Positions 1 to 10,259 are shown, counted from the stretch's first letter. The stretch is DNA of 44,761 nucleotides from Bryobacteraceae bacterium (GCA_014860455.1 JACZJQ010000329.1:1-44761), one strand, 5' to 3'. Notes: a model not told the origin generated them from the sequence alone. Program-made: numbers and translations.

Positions 1-360
1 AGGATCGTCGATAGCGACAAGGGCGGGCGGGTGAAGGGCCTCGCCACAATGTCCCTTCAGATGACCCGACTGCACACCGCCAGCGGCGGTTCCGTCGACA
101 TTTCGACCAGCACCATTACTCATGCCGCAAACACCACTAAGAAGAAGGACGCAGTGAAGATCGGAATCGGCAGTGGGGTGGGCGCGGCGATCGGAGCCAT
201 AGCAGGGGGAGGCAAGGGCGCTGCCATCGGCGCTGCCGCAGGCGCAGGCGCCGGAACAGGCGCGGTGCTTGCCACCCATGGTGACTCCGCCGGCTTCCCT
301 AGCGAAAGCGTGCTGCACTTTACGCTGCGCTCGCCCGTCAGAGTCGCAGGAATAAGGTAG
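1..360 (+). CDS. Glycine-zipper domain protein (5' partial)
   Basis: The reading frame is open from base 1 and stops at 360, so only the last 119 residues are present and the start lies outside the window. The middle is a glycine-zipper stretch (GIGSGVGAAIGAIAGGGKG, then further GAAAGAGAG repeats). Such stretches form tightly packed transmembrane or outer-membrane helices. The C-terminus (SESVLHFTLRSPVRV) resembles the tail of acidobacterial exported glycine-zipper proteins, where it often ends in a beta-like segment. The exact function is unknown. A role at the cell envelope is inferred from the zipper motif only. Confidence 0.75.
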   Translation, partial: RIVDSDKGGRVKGLATMSLQMTRLHTASGGSVDISTSTITHAANTTKKKDAVKIGIGSGVGAAIGAIAGGGKGAAIGAAAGAGAGTGAVLATHGDSAGFPSESVLHFTLRSPVRVAGIR

Positions 361-378
361 GGTCACCTCCGAACAGTT

Positions 379-540
379 TTACTCGATTTCGCGCCATCTC
401 GGGTATTTCCTGTTTAGGATGCCCTCGATCCAGACCGGCAGAGACGCCATGATCACCTGGATGAAATAGCCCGCGTTGCCGATCACCCCGGTGAGTGGTG
501 CCGTCAATACGATGAGCACTCCGTCGCCGTTGGATGCCAT
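379..540 (-). CDS. Possible 53-residue hydrophobic small protein
   Basis: An ATG at 540 opens 53 codons ending in TAA at 379. The product begins MASNGDGVLIVLTAPLTGVI, has one hydrophobic segment (about residues 8-40) and ends in a basic and aromatic tail (NRKYPRWREIE). This layout is typical of a small single-pass membrane protein. An in-frame stop at 586-588 leaves ATG 540 as the only plausible start. No convincing ribosome binding site is visible beyond a G-rich run, so the call is tentative. It converges on the glycine-zipper gene. I do not recognise a family. Confidence 0.35.
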   Translation of the reverse strand: MASNGDGVLIVLTAPLTGVIGNAGYFIQVIMASLPVWIEGILNRKYPRWREIE

Positions 541-921
541 GGCCCGAGGGGCCGCCCCCCGCCATTGAAGCTCTGTGCCGCTTCTTCAATAATCATCCAC
601 TCGGACTATCCGTCTCCTCAATATCTGGGAAGCAGGCACCACACTCCTCTATCCAACTTAGGTGCGATGAGGCGTGGCTGCATTTCGCAATCCAACCGTT
701 AGCAGTAATGCCGTGTGACGGTTTTGGCACCCGGCGCTCCCCCCGTGCATACACTGCCACGCTGTACCCCTCCCAGGAGTGGAAGAACAAGCCGAACCCA
801 TATTGCTTCATCGCCCAACTTGGAGGCGCTCTGCCTTTCCACCTCCACCAACCGCCTCTCACGTTGCTGCAAGTTGTCTATTCTTGCTCTGCTCCTCAAT
901 CCCAGCCATGCACATGACAAC

Positions 922-955
922 TGACCACTAATGGTCACATGACCACGACTGGTCA
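922..955 (+). promoter_or_regulatory. Two tandem TGACCA-N4-TGGTCA palindromes (putative activator sites)
   Basis: Exact 16-bp palindromes occupy 922-937 (spacer ctaa) and 940-955 (spacer cgac), two bases apart. The same palindrome recurs at 12739-12792, 18729-18748 (degraded) and 22079-22094, always outside genes. The arms are conserved while the spacers vary, as expected for a dimeric Fis-type HTH. The sites lie about 110-140 bp upstream of a candidate -24/-12 element, which suits an enhancer of sigma-54 transcription. Binding by the activator encoded at 10446-12494 is inferred. Confidence 0.7.
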
Positions 956-1063
956 GGCCAGGAGGCTGCCGCGACACGGGCCTGAGTGGCCGCTGGAGCC
1001 CGAACGGCCCGCCTGTTTGCCGGAGGGACACTCGGCCCGGCTGACAACCGCCATAGCCGGCAA

Positions 1064-1079
1064 TGGCGGATTGCGTGCA
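1064..1079 (+). promoter_or_regulatory. Candidate sigma-54 -24/-12 promoter
   Basis: TGGCGGATTGCGTGCA has the invariant GG and GC dinucleotides separated by ten bases and a TGC at -12, but it deviates from the TGGCAC -24 consensus. A very similar element (TGGCGAGTTGCGTGCG) lies at 22368-22383, again downstream of the TGACCA palindrome. It would start a transcript about 95 bases before the DUF1328-like gene. GG-N10-GC is common by chance in GC-rich DNA, so confidence is limited. Confidence 0.35.
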
Positions 1080-1183
1080 GTAAGGGAAGACGGTCGTCCA
1101 AACAGCGATGAGCCGAAGGAGGCCTCAGATAACTCGCTGATCAGGCGCGAAGGCATGGCATTCAAGACGAAGGAGGTCAAGAT

Positions 1184-1345
1184 ATGGCCGGTTGGACGAT
1201 TCTGTATGCACTCATCGCTGCCACAGGGAGCGCTCTCCCTTTGACTGGCATTCAGTCAGTCGTAGCTCAGGCAGCAAGTCTTCTGTTTACTCTCCTATTC
1301 ATGATTTCTGTACTAACCCGGCTGATTCGGGCTCGTGCCCGCTAA
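1184..1345 (+). CDS. DUF1328-like small membrane protein
   Basis: A 53-codon gene begins at ATG 1184, seven bases after a perfect AGGAGG (1171-1176). The product starts MAGWTILYALIAATGSALPL and has two hydrophobic segments separated by a short turn, ending in a basic tail (RLIRARAR). The W-hydrophobic start, the central TGIQSVVAQAA stretch and the second helix match the layout of the DUF1328 (YtjA) family of roughly 55-residue inner-membrane proteins, which often accompany stress genes. It overlaps or abuts the glucan synthase gene, so the two are probably cotranscribed and translationally coupled. It is also the first gene downstream of the tandem palindromes. Confidence 0.7.
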   Translation: MAGWTILYALIAATGSALPLTGIQSVVAQAASLLFTLLFMISVLTRLIRARAR

Positions 1346-1367
1346 ACTCTGCCGGACGAACGCCAAC

Positions 1368-4300
1368 ATGATAGCCAAGCCGGCGCGGTTAGTGTTTGCT
1401 TTCTATTCGGCGGCGGGCGAAGAACCCGAGCGGGCGTTTTGCGCGTTGAGGGCGATCAGGCGGAGAGGACTCACGTTGCTGCGGGCGGATGGCAGCGTCA
1501 GCGGTGTGCCCGTTGAGGCACGGTACGCGGCTCTCCGGCTTGAAGGCGAGTCGGCGATCATAGCCAGGGCCAAGGGATCCAGCGTTCAGTCCATCGTGAA
1601 GCAACTGCGGCTGACAGGCTCACCCGCAATATTCGTGCTTCATCCGGACCTCGATCATCCCACAACGCCAGGCGAGACGAGCGGGAAACCGCAGACCCAC
1701 AGATCTTCGATCCTCACACGCCTGAAGGAAGATCAGCTCATCTTGGACGCGTCACGCAGCGAACTGCTGGAAGCGGCACGGCTGGATCACGCGCTCCCGG
1801 CGGCTGCCGAGTGGATCATCGACAACGTGTACCTGCTCCGCACTCAGATCGCGGAGGTGCGGCGAAACCTTCCGCGCGACTACCCGAAGATCCTTCCTTC
1901 ACGCAATCCCGACTTCGGACATCCCCGGGTGTACGAAATCGCCCGCGAACTGGTGAGCAGCGCCGAATTCGCCGTCGACAGCGAGAACATCGCAGCTCAT
2001 CTTGCCGACTCCCAGAAAGCTAAACCGCTCACCGTGGCGGAGTTGTGGTTCTTCCCTACCCTGCTTCGCGTGGCGTTGATCGAAGGCTTGACGCAACTGG
2101 TTCTGCAGGTGAACCGTGCACAACAACTTCGGGAAGCGGCGTATCTGTGGGCGAACCGGCTGGGCGCAGCGGCGCGGCTGGACGCAACGGCGCTGGAGCG
2201 CGCACTGCTGCTCATGGAGAATGCGACCTATGCGCTTCAGCCGTATTTCGTCAGCTCGCTCGTGGAGCAACTCCAGGACGAAGACAGTGCGCTGACGCCG
2301 GTACAGCGCTGGGTCGAAGACAGACTCGCTATCCGGCTGACGGAGTTGGTGAGGAACGAACACAGCCGCGAAGCGACGGAGAGGTTGACGACGGCCAATG
2401 CTTTCGAGAGTCTACGGACGCTCTCGCGGATCGATTTCACCGAGATCTTCGAGGCCACCAGTGTGGTGGAGGCGGAACTCCGCCGTGATCCCGGCGGCGT
2501 TTATACCCGCAGCGACTTCGTAACCCGCGATCGCTGCCGCCGGGTGGTCGAGCGACTTGCCAGGCGTTCCAAATGGGAAGAGGTGGCTGTGGCAAGGCGT
2601 GCGGTTGCCCTGGCTGCGGCGGCCTCCGATCCCCGGTTCGGCCACGTGGCTTATTTCCTGATCGATGAAGGCATTGCAGAGCTGGAAGTTGACCTTCAAG
2701 TCGCGCTGCAGTTCAGCACCAGGGTTACCCGCACTGTCCGGCAGAATGCCGTGCCCATTTATCTGGGCGGGATCACCGGCCTCACGGCATGCCTGCTGGC
2801 ACTCTCGCTGGCTTTCGCATGGGAGGCCGGGGTTCGGCATGAGTATTTGTTGGCGGCCCTGGGTGTACTGGCGCTGTTCCCGCTGAGTGAGATGAGCATC
2901 CAGATCGTCAATGCCCTGGTGATCTCGTTGTTGCCTCCCGATCCGCTTCCGAAAATGGATTTTCGCAAAGGCGTGCCGCCCGAGGAGGCCACGCTCATCG
3001 TGGTGCCGATGATGCTCACGTCGGTCGAGACCATTCGAAGTGAGATCGAGAAACTGGAAGTGCGCTTCATCGCCAATCAGTCTTCCAACGTGTACTTCAG
3101 CCTCTTTTCCGATTTCACCGACGCAGAGGAGCCCACAGACCCAAATGACGCTGTACTGGTGGAGACGATCAAGCAGGGGATAGACAACCTGAACACGAGG
3201 TATCCTGGCGGACGTTTCCTGCTGTTTCATCGACAGAGAGAGTGGTCCGAGAGCGAACAGTTCTGGATAGGGCGCGAGCGAAAGCGCGGCAAGATCGAGG
3301 ATTTGAACGCGTACCTTGCAGGTGAAGGATCGGCGGAGATCCTGCTGGCCGGACATCTTCCTCTTACCATCCGTTACGTAATCACGCTGGATTCCGATAC
3401 CCAACTTCCACCCGGAACCGGTCGCCGGATGATCGAGACCATCGCCCATCCGTTGAACCGGGCTGAAATCGATCCGGTCACGCGCATCCGGAAGCGTGGG
3501 TTCACCGTGATTCAGCCGCGCGTCAGCATCGCGCTTCCTGGCGCCACAGTGACGCGGTTCACCCGTGTCTTCGCAGATTCGATGGGCATCGATCCCTACT
3601 GCCAGTGGGTTTCCGATGCCCACCAGGACCTGTTCGGAGAGGCTGCTTTCCACGGCAAGGCCATCTATGATGTCGCCGCCTTCCGTGCGACTGTCGGCGG
3701 CCGCTTTCCCGCGGAGACGATCCTGAGCCACGATCTGATCGAGGGTGCTCACGCGGGCGTTGGCCTGGCAGCAGACATTGAGTTGTTCGAGAACCTGCCG
3801 CTCGACTATGTCGGCTACTGCAAGCGCGCCTATCGCTGGATTCGCGGAGACTGGCAGATCGCACCCTGGATCCTGCCGCAGGTTCCGGCGCCCGGCGGCG
3901 GCAGTGTGCCGAATCCGCTCAGCGCGATTAACCGGTGGCGCATTCTTGACAATCTTCGACGAAGCCTGGTGCCGGTGGCTTCGCTGCTGTTGCTCCTGTT
4001 CGGCTGGCTGATTTCCGCGGCGCCGGGAGTCTGGAGCCTGGTGGTGGGGCTGGCCGTGGTGATCCCAACCTTGGCGCCGCTGCTCGACCGGTTGGCTCGA
4101 CAACTGCAGGGGAGAGTGAACCGTTGGCACGGCGCGAGCGCCGAATTTGTACGTGCCCTTGTCGGCATCGCGTTCCTCCCACACCAGGCATGGCTTTCCG
4201 TGGATGCCATCGTGCGGGTCGCATACCGCCGCCTGGTGAGCCGCCGCCGTCTGCTTGAGTGGCAAACCGCGGAGACGGCGAACTCATCTGTCCTGGAGCA

Positions 4301-7300
4301 AATCGGACCCACCTTCCAGCAGTTGTTGGTGATCTCCGCCCTTTCGGTCCTGGTGATGATCCTACAGGGCATTGAGGGCGCCTTCATCCCCACGGGAGCC
4401 TTTCTCTCGTTGTGGATCATCTCACCCGCGCTGATGCGGTGGCTCGGCCAGCAGGCGCCCAAGGACGCGCGACGGGCGCTCACCAGGGTGGATGCCAGGT
4501 ATCTGCGAATGCTGGCCCGCCGCACGTGGCGTTACTTTGACGATCTTGTGGGCGACGAATCGAACTGGTTGCCGCCAGACAATTCTCAACTTGCGTTGCG
4601 GGTGGAAGTCGCCCAGCGTACATCTCCGACCAATATCGGACTGTGGCTCACTTCCGCGCTGGCTGCAACCGATTTCGGGTACCTGACGATCGACGATTTC
4701 CTCCAACGCCTGGAACGCACCGTGGCGACGCTGGGGAAGCTTGAGCATTATGAAGGCCATCTCCTGAACTGGTACAACACCAGGACGCTGGAGCCGCTGT
4801 TGCCCCGCTATGTCTCGACGGTGGACAGCGGCAATCTCCTGGCGAGCTACTGGGTGCTCAAGAGGGGCTGCGAAGACCTGATGCGGCGCCCGCTGATAAG
4901 CCACGCATGCGTGACTGGTGTGCATGACACGTTGTCGATCCTTCGCGATGCCAGCGGCTGGGATACGCTTATCGCGACCCCGATTCAGGAACTGCATCAC
5001 TTGCTGCGCCGGAAGGTGGACGGGCATCACCTGCTGAGCCGATTGAGCCTGAGCGCGAATGCAATTCAACAACTGAAGGACACAAACCGCTGGCAGGATC
5101 CGTCCGATGAACGAACCTATTGGGTCTCGCGCCTGACGATGGAGCTCGGTTCGAGGAAGCAGACCATTGAGAAGTATCTGCGATGGATGCAGACGCTGAC
5201 GCTGCCGCCGGATTCGTTCGTCGAAAGTCTGGGAGACGATGCCGTCAAGCTCCGCCGAAAGGCGCTTCGTTCCATTCCGTCCCTGTTGGACTTTGCCTCC
5301 GGCGGTCCACCGTCGCTCCAGGCGGTTCTTGCCCTGCGCGAGCGCCAGGGATTGCGGCCGGAGGCGCGAGGATGGCTCGACCAGGTTGCAGCAGAGTTCG
5401 CAGAGTCGCAAAAACAGGCAGCTGAGACCGCCGGGCGGCTGCACACACTCGGAGCCGCGTTTGAGGATTTCGGAGCCGCTATCAACATGGGGTTCCTGTA
5501 CGACCGGAGCCGGAAGTTGTTTGGTGTGGGGTATGCGATCGGCGGCCCGGCGGTGTTCACCAGCCACTACGACCTCCTGGCTAGCGAGTGCCGTTTGGCG
5601 AGCTTCGTAGCGATTGCCAAAGGCGACGTCCCCGTTGACCACTGGTTCGCACTGGCAAGGCCGCGTGTCCTGGTGCCGGACGGCCGGCAGGCGCTGCTCT
5701 CATGGAGCGGCACCATGTTCGAGTACCTGATGCCGCTGATATTCATGCGAACCTATGACAATTCCCTGTTGGATATGGCGTGCCGGGAGGCCGTGCGGCA
5801 ACAGATCTCGTATGGGCGGGAGAACGGCTTACCGTGGGGCGCGTCAGAGTCGGCGTTTAGTGCCCTGGATGCCAATCAGGTGTACCAATACAGGGCCTTC
5901 GGTGTGCCTGTCCTGGCGTTGAAACCGGCATTGGAAGGACACCAGGTGATTGCGCCTTACGCGACGGTGCTCGCGTTGCTCGTGGATCCGGTGCAAGCAA
6001 TCGTCAACCTGAGAAAGCTGGAAGACCACCAAATGGCCGGCGCGATGGGCTTCTATGAGTCGATCGATTTCAGCATCGAAAAGCAGGAAGGCGGGGATCG
6101 TGGCGTCCCGGTCTACACCTACATGGCGCATCACCAGGGCATGAGCCTTACGGCGCTGGACGATGTGCTGCACAACGAAGTGATGCGGCACCGCTTCCAC
6201 GGAGATGTGCGGATCCGCGCCATGGAGGTACTGCTGTTTGAATGCACTCCGATTACATATCCTCCCGCCGAGGAGTTGGGCACCGGACCGGCGCCGATCA
6301 AGGCTCTGACAAAAGATCCCGCTGAACGCATCTGGCCGGAAGAGACAGCGGTCCCTCGCGTCAACATCCAGGGCAACGGACGTTACGCAATCATGCTTAC
6401 CAACTCAGGCGGAGGGTACAGCCACTGGTACGGCTTCGACGTGACGCGCTGGCGGTCCGACGCCACAATCGATTCCTGGGGCAGCTACATCTACATCCGC
6501 GACGTGCGGTCGGGCGAAACGTGGGCTGCGTCTTACCAGCCGCTGGCCGAAGAGGCAGGCGAGAGTTCGGTTCGCTTCGCCCCGGATCGCGCGGAGTTCC
6601 AGCGCCGTTGTTTAGGCATCGAAACGCTGCTGGCGGTGACTGTTGCCCCCGACGACGATGTCGAACTGCGACGCCTGACGGTCACCAATCGTTCCATGCG
6701 CAGCCGCGAACTGGAACTGACAAGCTACGCGGAACTCGCCATGGCGCCGCATCGCTGGGACACTTCACACCCGGCTTTCGCGAAACTGTTCGTTCAGACT
6801 GAGTGGCAGGCCGATGGTGTTCTGATCGCGCACCGAAGACCCCGAAATCCGGAGGATGCGGAGATTTGGACGGCCCACTTCCTGGTTGGGCCGTCCCAGG
6901 ATCTGCAATTCGAAACGGACCGTTCCGGGTTCCTCGGACGCGCCCACACTCCGGCGGCCCCGGATGCGCTCAACGCCAGGCTCTCAGGTTCAGTGGGCAC
7001 TGTTCTGGATCCCATTTTCAGCCTGCGATGCCGCGCCACTCTTGAGCCGCGCGACCGGAGGGAAATCACTTTTATCACGGCTGCAGCTGCCTCACGCGAA
7101 GCCCTGGCCACACTCATTGAGAACTTCCGCCGTCCTGAAACTGTCGGCAGGGCATTCGAAATGGCGTGGACGCGAGCCCAGCTCGAGTTTCGATACCTTG
7201 GAATCGGACCGGCGGTGGCGCATCGCTACCAGGAACTCGCCGGTCATATGCTGTTCCCCAGCGCCGCCTTGCGTCCGCCCAGTGACCGGCTCATGAAGAA

Positions 7301-10259
7301 CCGCCTGGGGCAAACAGTCCTCTGGAAATACGGAATTTCAGGGGACATGCCAATGTTGACGGTGACCATCTACTCGGAACGGCAATTGATGATTGTTCGC
7401 GAGTTGCTCACGGCGCACACTTACTGGCGGCTGAGAGGATTTCATGCCGATCTCGTGATTCTGAATCAGGAGAGCCCCAGTTACGATCTTCCTCTGCATC
7501 AGCAGTTGGTTCGACTGATTGAAGCGCACTCGGCCGAAACAGGGTTGGACCGGCCGGGCGGCGTCTTCCTGCGCGATGGCCATAGCATCCCGGAAGAGCA
7601 CCGCAACTGTATTCTGGCGGCTTCCAGCGTCGTACTGAGTGGCGCACGCGGTCCGCTGCACCAACAACTGGCGGCGCCTGGAGAGAAGCCCTCCGCGCCG
7701 TTCTTTGTCCCTCCGGGCGGCGAGGAAGAGCCTTCGGCGCCACTGCCATTTCTGGAACTGCCGTATTTCAACGGGCTGGGCGGTTTCACTGCCGACGGGC
7801 GCGAATACGCGATCTATCTGACTGCCGGCTGCAACACGCCCGCTCCCTGGGCCAATGTGCTGGCCAATCCTGAATTTGGCTGCGTGGTTACCGAGAGTGG
7901 GCTGGGTTTCACGTGGTGTGGAAACAGCCAGTCAAATCGATTGACTCCCTGGCACAACGACCCCGTGAGCGACCCGCAATCGGAGGCGATATACATCCGC
8001 GACGACGAGACTGGGACTGTGTGGACGCCCACGCCTCTGCCCATCAGGGAACAGGACGCCTATCGCGCGCGGCATGGACAAGGCTCGACTGTATTCGAGC
8101 ACAATAGCCATTCAATCGAGCAGGAGTTGACGGTCTTTGTTCCCATGAGCGATGACGATGGCGACCCGGTGAAGGTCTGCCGACTGCGTCTCCGCAATGG
8201 TTCGACCCGGACACGGCACCTGACGATCACCTACTTCGCCGAGCTGGTGTTGGGAACTGCGCCCGATGAGATGGAACGCCATGTCCGCACTCAGTTTGAC
8301 GAAGAGAGCGGCGCCTTGCTGGCGACGCAGACATGGATGGGCGACTCAGCCGGCGGTGTGGCCTTTGCCGCATCCAGTCCTCGCGCGGCAACTCATTCGG
8401 GCGACCGGACCCAGCTCCTTGGGCGTGACGGATCCACCGCAAAGCCCGGCGCTCTCGGCCGCTCACGTCTGGACAATCGCACCGGCGCTGGTGTCGATCC
8501 GGCGGCCGCGTTGCAGCTGACACTCACGCTCCTGCCGGGCGAGCAGAACGAAGCAGTGTTCCTGCTGGGCGAGGTTGGGACTGTCGAACAAGTGCGCGCG
8601 CTCGTGGCCCGCTATCAGAAGGGTTCGGGGGTGGAAGCCGCGCTGGTTCAGACCCGCGAATGGTGGGATACGAAACTGAGCGTTGTCCAGGTGCACACGC
8701 CTCAGCTCTCGACCGACTTCCTGTTGAACCGCTGGCTGCCCTATCAGACTCTATGCTGCCGCTTCTGGGCGCGATCTGCCACATATCAATCGAGCGGCGC
8801 GTTCGGCTTCCGGGATCAACTGCAGGATGCGATGGCGCTGGTCTACGCCTTTCCCGAACTGACGCGCAGGCACATCCTGACAGCCGCGGCGCGCCAGTTC
8901 CTGGAAGGGGACGTACAGCACTGGTGGCATCCCGATAGCGGCGCAGGCGTGCGCACCCGGTGTTCTGACGACCTTGTCTGGCTTCCGTACGTGGTAGCGC
9001 ACTACGTCAGAGTGACCGGAGATACTACCATCCTCGATGCTGAAGCACCTTTTCTCGAGGGTGAAGATCTTCCCCCTGGCGAGCAGGAACGCTTCTCCAC
9101 TCCGCACGTGTCCACCCAGACAGCATCCGTCTGGGAGCACTGTGTGCGAGCCCTGGAAAGATCCTGGCGGTTGGGACCCCACGGGTTGCCACTGTTCGGC
9201 TCGGGTGATTGGAACGATGGAATGAATCGTGTGGGTATCGAGGGCCGGGGCGAAAGCGTGTGGCTGGCGTGGTTTCTCTGCGACGTACTGCACTCCTTCG
9301 CTCGCCTGGGTGAATCACGCGAATCCGCCGGCGATTCCATCGCCACCTGGCGCCGCCGGGCCGCCAGCCTTTCAGATGCGGTTGAGGGCTCATGCTGGGA
9401 TGGCGAATGGTATCTCCGCGGGTTCTTCGACAACGGCGCACCGCTTGGTTCTCATACCAACAGCGAAGCAAGAATCGACTCGATTGCCCAGTCCTGGGCC
9501 GTCATCTCGGGAGCCGCCGACCCTGAGCGCGCCGCCCTGGCAATGCAGTCAGCCGATCGGCTCCTGCTAGATGAGCAGAATCGCATTATGCGCTTGTTTA
9601 CTCCTCCGTTCGACCACTCGACACCGCATCCGGGATACATCATGGGGTACCCGCCAGGCATCCGCGAAAACGGTGGCCAGTACACGCACGGCGCGTTGTG
9701 GATGGCGTCAGGCTGGGCTCGCCTCGGGCGTGGCGACCGGGCAGTGCGGTTGCTGACTCTGCTCAGTCCGGTCGAGAGCAGCGTCAATCCGAAAATGGTT
9801 GCCAGATATCGCGGCGAACCCTACGTGGCCGCAGCCGACGTGTATTCGTCGCCGGATCACCCTGGACAAGCCGGCTGGACCTGGTACACCGGATCGGCGG
9901 GCTGGATGTACCGTATCTGGCTCGAAGAAGTGCTTGGCTTCAAGCTCAGCGGCGACACACTGCAAATTGCGCCGGTCATTCCAATGCAGTGGGACGGATT
10001 CGAGATACGGTATCGCTATCGATCCACGCAGTACACCATTTCTATCAAGCGCCAGGCCATGGGGGAGTCCTTGATCGAACTGGATGGCCAACCGCTGCCC
10101 GGCGGGTTGATCCACCTGACCGATGATGGGGGGACTCACCTGATAACCATCCGGCTTGACGGCGAAGCGGCAGGCGCCGCCCGCGGGCTGAATGACCAGC
10201 CATCGGAAGCAAGGCAATCCGTTGCGTCGCTGTCGGGAGCGCCTGGCTCAAAGCACTGA
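1368..10259 (+). CDS. ndvB: Cyclic beta-1,2-glucan synthase (NdvB/ChvB type)
   Basis: A protein of about 2963 residues, the size class of Brucella Cgs and Agrobacterium ChvB. The N-terminal half carries membrane segments (around bp 2750-2950 and 3960-4450) flanking a GT84 glycosyltransferase domain. That domain has DSDTQLPPG (bp 3390), HDLIEGAHAGVG and YRWIRGDWQ motifs for UDP-glucose use. The C-terminal half has tandem carbohydrate-binding and GH94 phosphorylase-like modules, with GDWNDGMNRVG (bp 9204) holding the expected acidic residue that sets chain length. The family makes cyclic beta-1,2-glucan on a protein-bound chain at the inner membrane and releases it to the periplasm for osmotic adaptation. 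ATG 1368 was preferred. An in-frame GTG at 1335, inside the upstream gene, is the alternative. No frameshift is seen. Confidence 0.93.
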   Translation: MIAKPARLVFAFYSAAGEEPERAFCALRAIRRRGLTLLRADGSVSGVPVEARYAALRLEGESAIIARAKGSSVQSIVKQLRLTGSPAIFVLHPDLDHPTTPGETSGKPQTHRSSILTRLKEDQLILDASRSELLEAARLDHALPAAAEWIIDNVYLLRTQIAEVRRNLPRDYPKILPSRNPDFGHPRVYEIARELVSSAEFAVDSENIAAHLADSQKAKPLTVAELWFFPTLLRVALIEGLTQLVLQVNRAQQLREAAYLWANRLGAAARLDATALERALLLMENATYALQPYFVSSLVEQLQDEDSALTPVQRWVEDRLAIRLTELVRNEHSREATERLTTANAFESLRTLSRIDFTEIFEATSVVEAELRRDPGGVYTRSDFVTRDRCRRVVERLARRSKWEEVAVARRAVALAAAASDPRFGHVAYFLIDEGIAELEVDLQVALQFSTRVTRTVRQNAVPIYLGGITGLTACLLALSLAFAWEAGVRHEYLLAALGVLALFPLSEMSIQIVNALVISLLPPDPLPKMDFRKGVPPEEATLIVVPMMLTSVETIRSEIEKLEVRFIANQSSNVYFSLFSDFTDAEEPTDPNDAVLVETIKQGIDNLNTRYPGGRFLLFHRQREWSESEQFWIGRERKRGKIEDLNAYLAGEGSAEILLAGHLPLTIRYVITLDSDTQLPPGTGRRMIETIAHPLNRAEIDPVTRIRKRGFTVIQPRVSIALPGATVTRFTRVFADSMGIDPYCQWVSDAHQDLFGEAAFHGKAIYDVAAFRATVGGRFPAETILSHDLIEGAHAGVGLAADIELFENLPLDYVGYCKRAYRWIRGDWQIAPWILPQVPAPGGGSVPNPLSAINRWRILDNLRRSLVPVASLLLLLFGWLISAAPGVWSLVVGLAVVIPTLAPLLDRLARQLQGRVNRWHGASAEFVRALVGIAFLPHQAWLSVDAIVRVAYRRLVSRRRLLEWQTAETANSSVLEQIGPTFQQLLVISALSVLVMILQGIEGAFIPTGAFLSLWIISPALMRWLGQQAPKDARRALTRVDARYLRMLARRTWRYFDDLVGDESNWLPPDNSQLALRVEVAQRTSPTNIGLWLTSALAATDFGYLTIDDFLQRLERTVATLGKLEHYEGHLLNWYNTRTLEPLLPRYVSTVDSGNLLASYWVLKRGCEDLMRRPLISHACVTGVHDTLSILRDASGWDTLIATPIQELHHLLRRKVDGHHLLSRLSLSANAIQQLKDTNRWQDPSDERTYWVSRLTMELGSRKQTIEKYLRWMQTLTLPPDSFVESLGDDAVKLRRKALRSIPSLLDFASGGPPSLQAVLALRERQGLRPEARGWLDQVAAEFAESQKQAAETAGRLHTLGAAFEDFGAAINMGFLYDRSRKLFGVGYAIGGPAVFTSHYDLLASECRLASFVAIAKGDVPVDHWFALARPRVLVPDGRQALLSWSGTMFEYLMPLIFMRTYDNSLLDMACREAVRQQISYGRENGLPWGASESAFSALDANQVYQYRAFGVPVLALKPALEGHQVIAPYATVLALLVDPVQAIVNLRKLEDHQMAGAMGFYESIDFSIEKQEGGDRGVPVYTYMAHHQGMSLTALDDVLHNEVMRHRFHGDVRIRAMEVLLFECTPITYPPAEELGTGPAPIKALTKDPAERIWPEETAVPRVNIQGNGRYAIMLTNSGGGYSHWYGFDVTRWRSDATIDSWGSYIYIRDVRSGETWAASYQPLAEEAGESSVRFAPDRAEFQRRCLGIETLLAVTVAPDDDVELRRLTVTNRSMRSRELELTSYAELAMAPHRWDTSHPAFAKLFVQTEWQADGVLIAHRRPRNPEDAEIWTAHFLVGPSQDLQFETDRSGFLGRAHTPAAPDALNARLSGSVGTVLDPIFSLRCRATLEPRDRREITFITAAAASREALATLIENFRRPETVGRAFEMAWTRAQLEFRYLGIGPAVAHRYQELAGHMLFPSAALRPPSDRLMKNRLGQTVLWKYGISGDMPMLTVTIYSERQLMIVRELLTAHTYWRLRGFHADLVILNQESPSYDLPLHQQLVRLIEAHSAETGLDRPGGVFLRDGHSIPEEHRNCILAASSVVLSGARGPLHQQLAAPGEKPSAPFFVPPGGEEEPSAPLPFLELPYFNGLGGFTADGREYAIYLTAGCNTPAPWANVLANPEFGCVVTESGLGFTWCGNSQSNRLTPWHNDPVSDPQSEAIYIRDDETGTVWTPTPLPIREQDAYRARHGQGSTVFEHNSHSIEQELTVFVPMSDDDGDPVKVCRLRLRNGSTRTRHLTITYFAELVLGTAPDEMERHVRTQFDEESGALLATQTWMGDSAGGVAFAASSPRAATHSGDRTQLLGRDGSTAKPGALGRSRLDNRTGAGVDPAAALQLTLTLLPGEQNEAVFLLGEVGTVEQVRALVARYQKGSGVEAALVQTREWWDTKLSVVQVHTPQLSTDFLLNRWLPYQTLCCRFWARSATYQSSGAFGFRDQLQDAMALVYAFPELTRRHILTAAARQFLEGDVQHWWHPDSGAGVRTRCSDDLVWLPYVVAHYVRVTGDTTILDAEAPFLEGEDLPPGEQERFSTPHVSTQTASVWEHCVRALERSWRLGPHGLPLFGSGDWNDGMNRVGIEGRGESVWLAWFLCDVLHSFARLGESRESAGDSIATWRRRAASLSDAVEGSCWDGEWYLRGFFDNGAPLGSHTNSEARIDSIAQSWAVISGAADPERAALAMQSADRLLLDEQNRIMRLFTPPFDHSTPHPGYIMGYPPGIRENGGQYTHGALWMASGWARLGRGDRAVRLLTLLSPVESSVNPKMVARYRGEPYVAAADVYSSPDHPGQAGWTWYTGSAGWMYRIWLEEVLGFKLSGDTLQIAPVIPMQWDGFEIRYRYRSTQYTISIKRQAMGESLIELDGQPLPGGLIHLTDDGGTHLITIRLDGEAAGAARGLNDQPSEARQSVASLSGAPGSKH

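Larger units (their letters stand above)
546..1183. other. Long intergenic region with palindrome pair and candidate sigma-54 promoter
   Basis: No convincing gene was found here. Open frames on both strands (for example 534-917 plus and 593-811 minus) lack recognisable domains and good start signals. The region holds two tandem TGACCA-N4-TGGTCA palindromes at 922-955 and a GG-N10-GC element at 1064-1079, both upstream of the DUF1328-like gene. A long regulatory leader for the gene pair that follows is the simplest reading. Confidence 0.5.

Noticed and set aside
534-917. Plus and minus frames between the left-end genes (also 593-811 minus, starting MKQYGFGLFF)
   Set aside because: No family, no ribosome binding site and mixed third-base use; the minus frame is the better of the two but remains unsupported.
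2412-4265. A 617-codon open frame on the minus strand inside the glucan synthase gene
   Set aside because: It lies wholly antisense to a well-supported gene, has no domain and has the composition of a GC-rich shadow frame.
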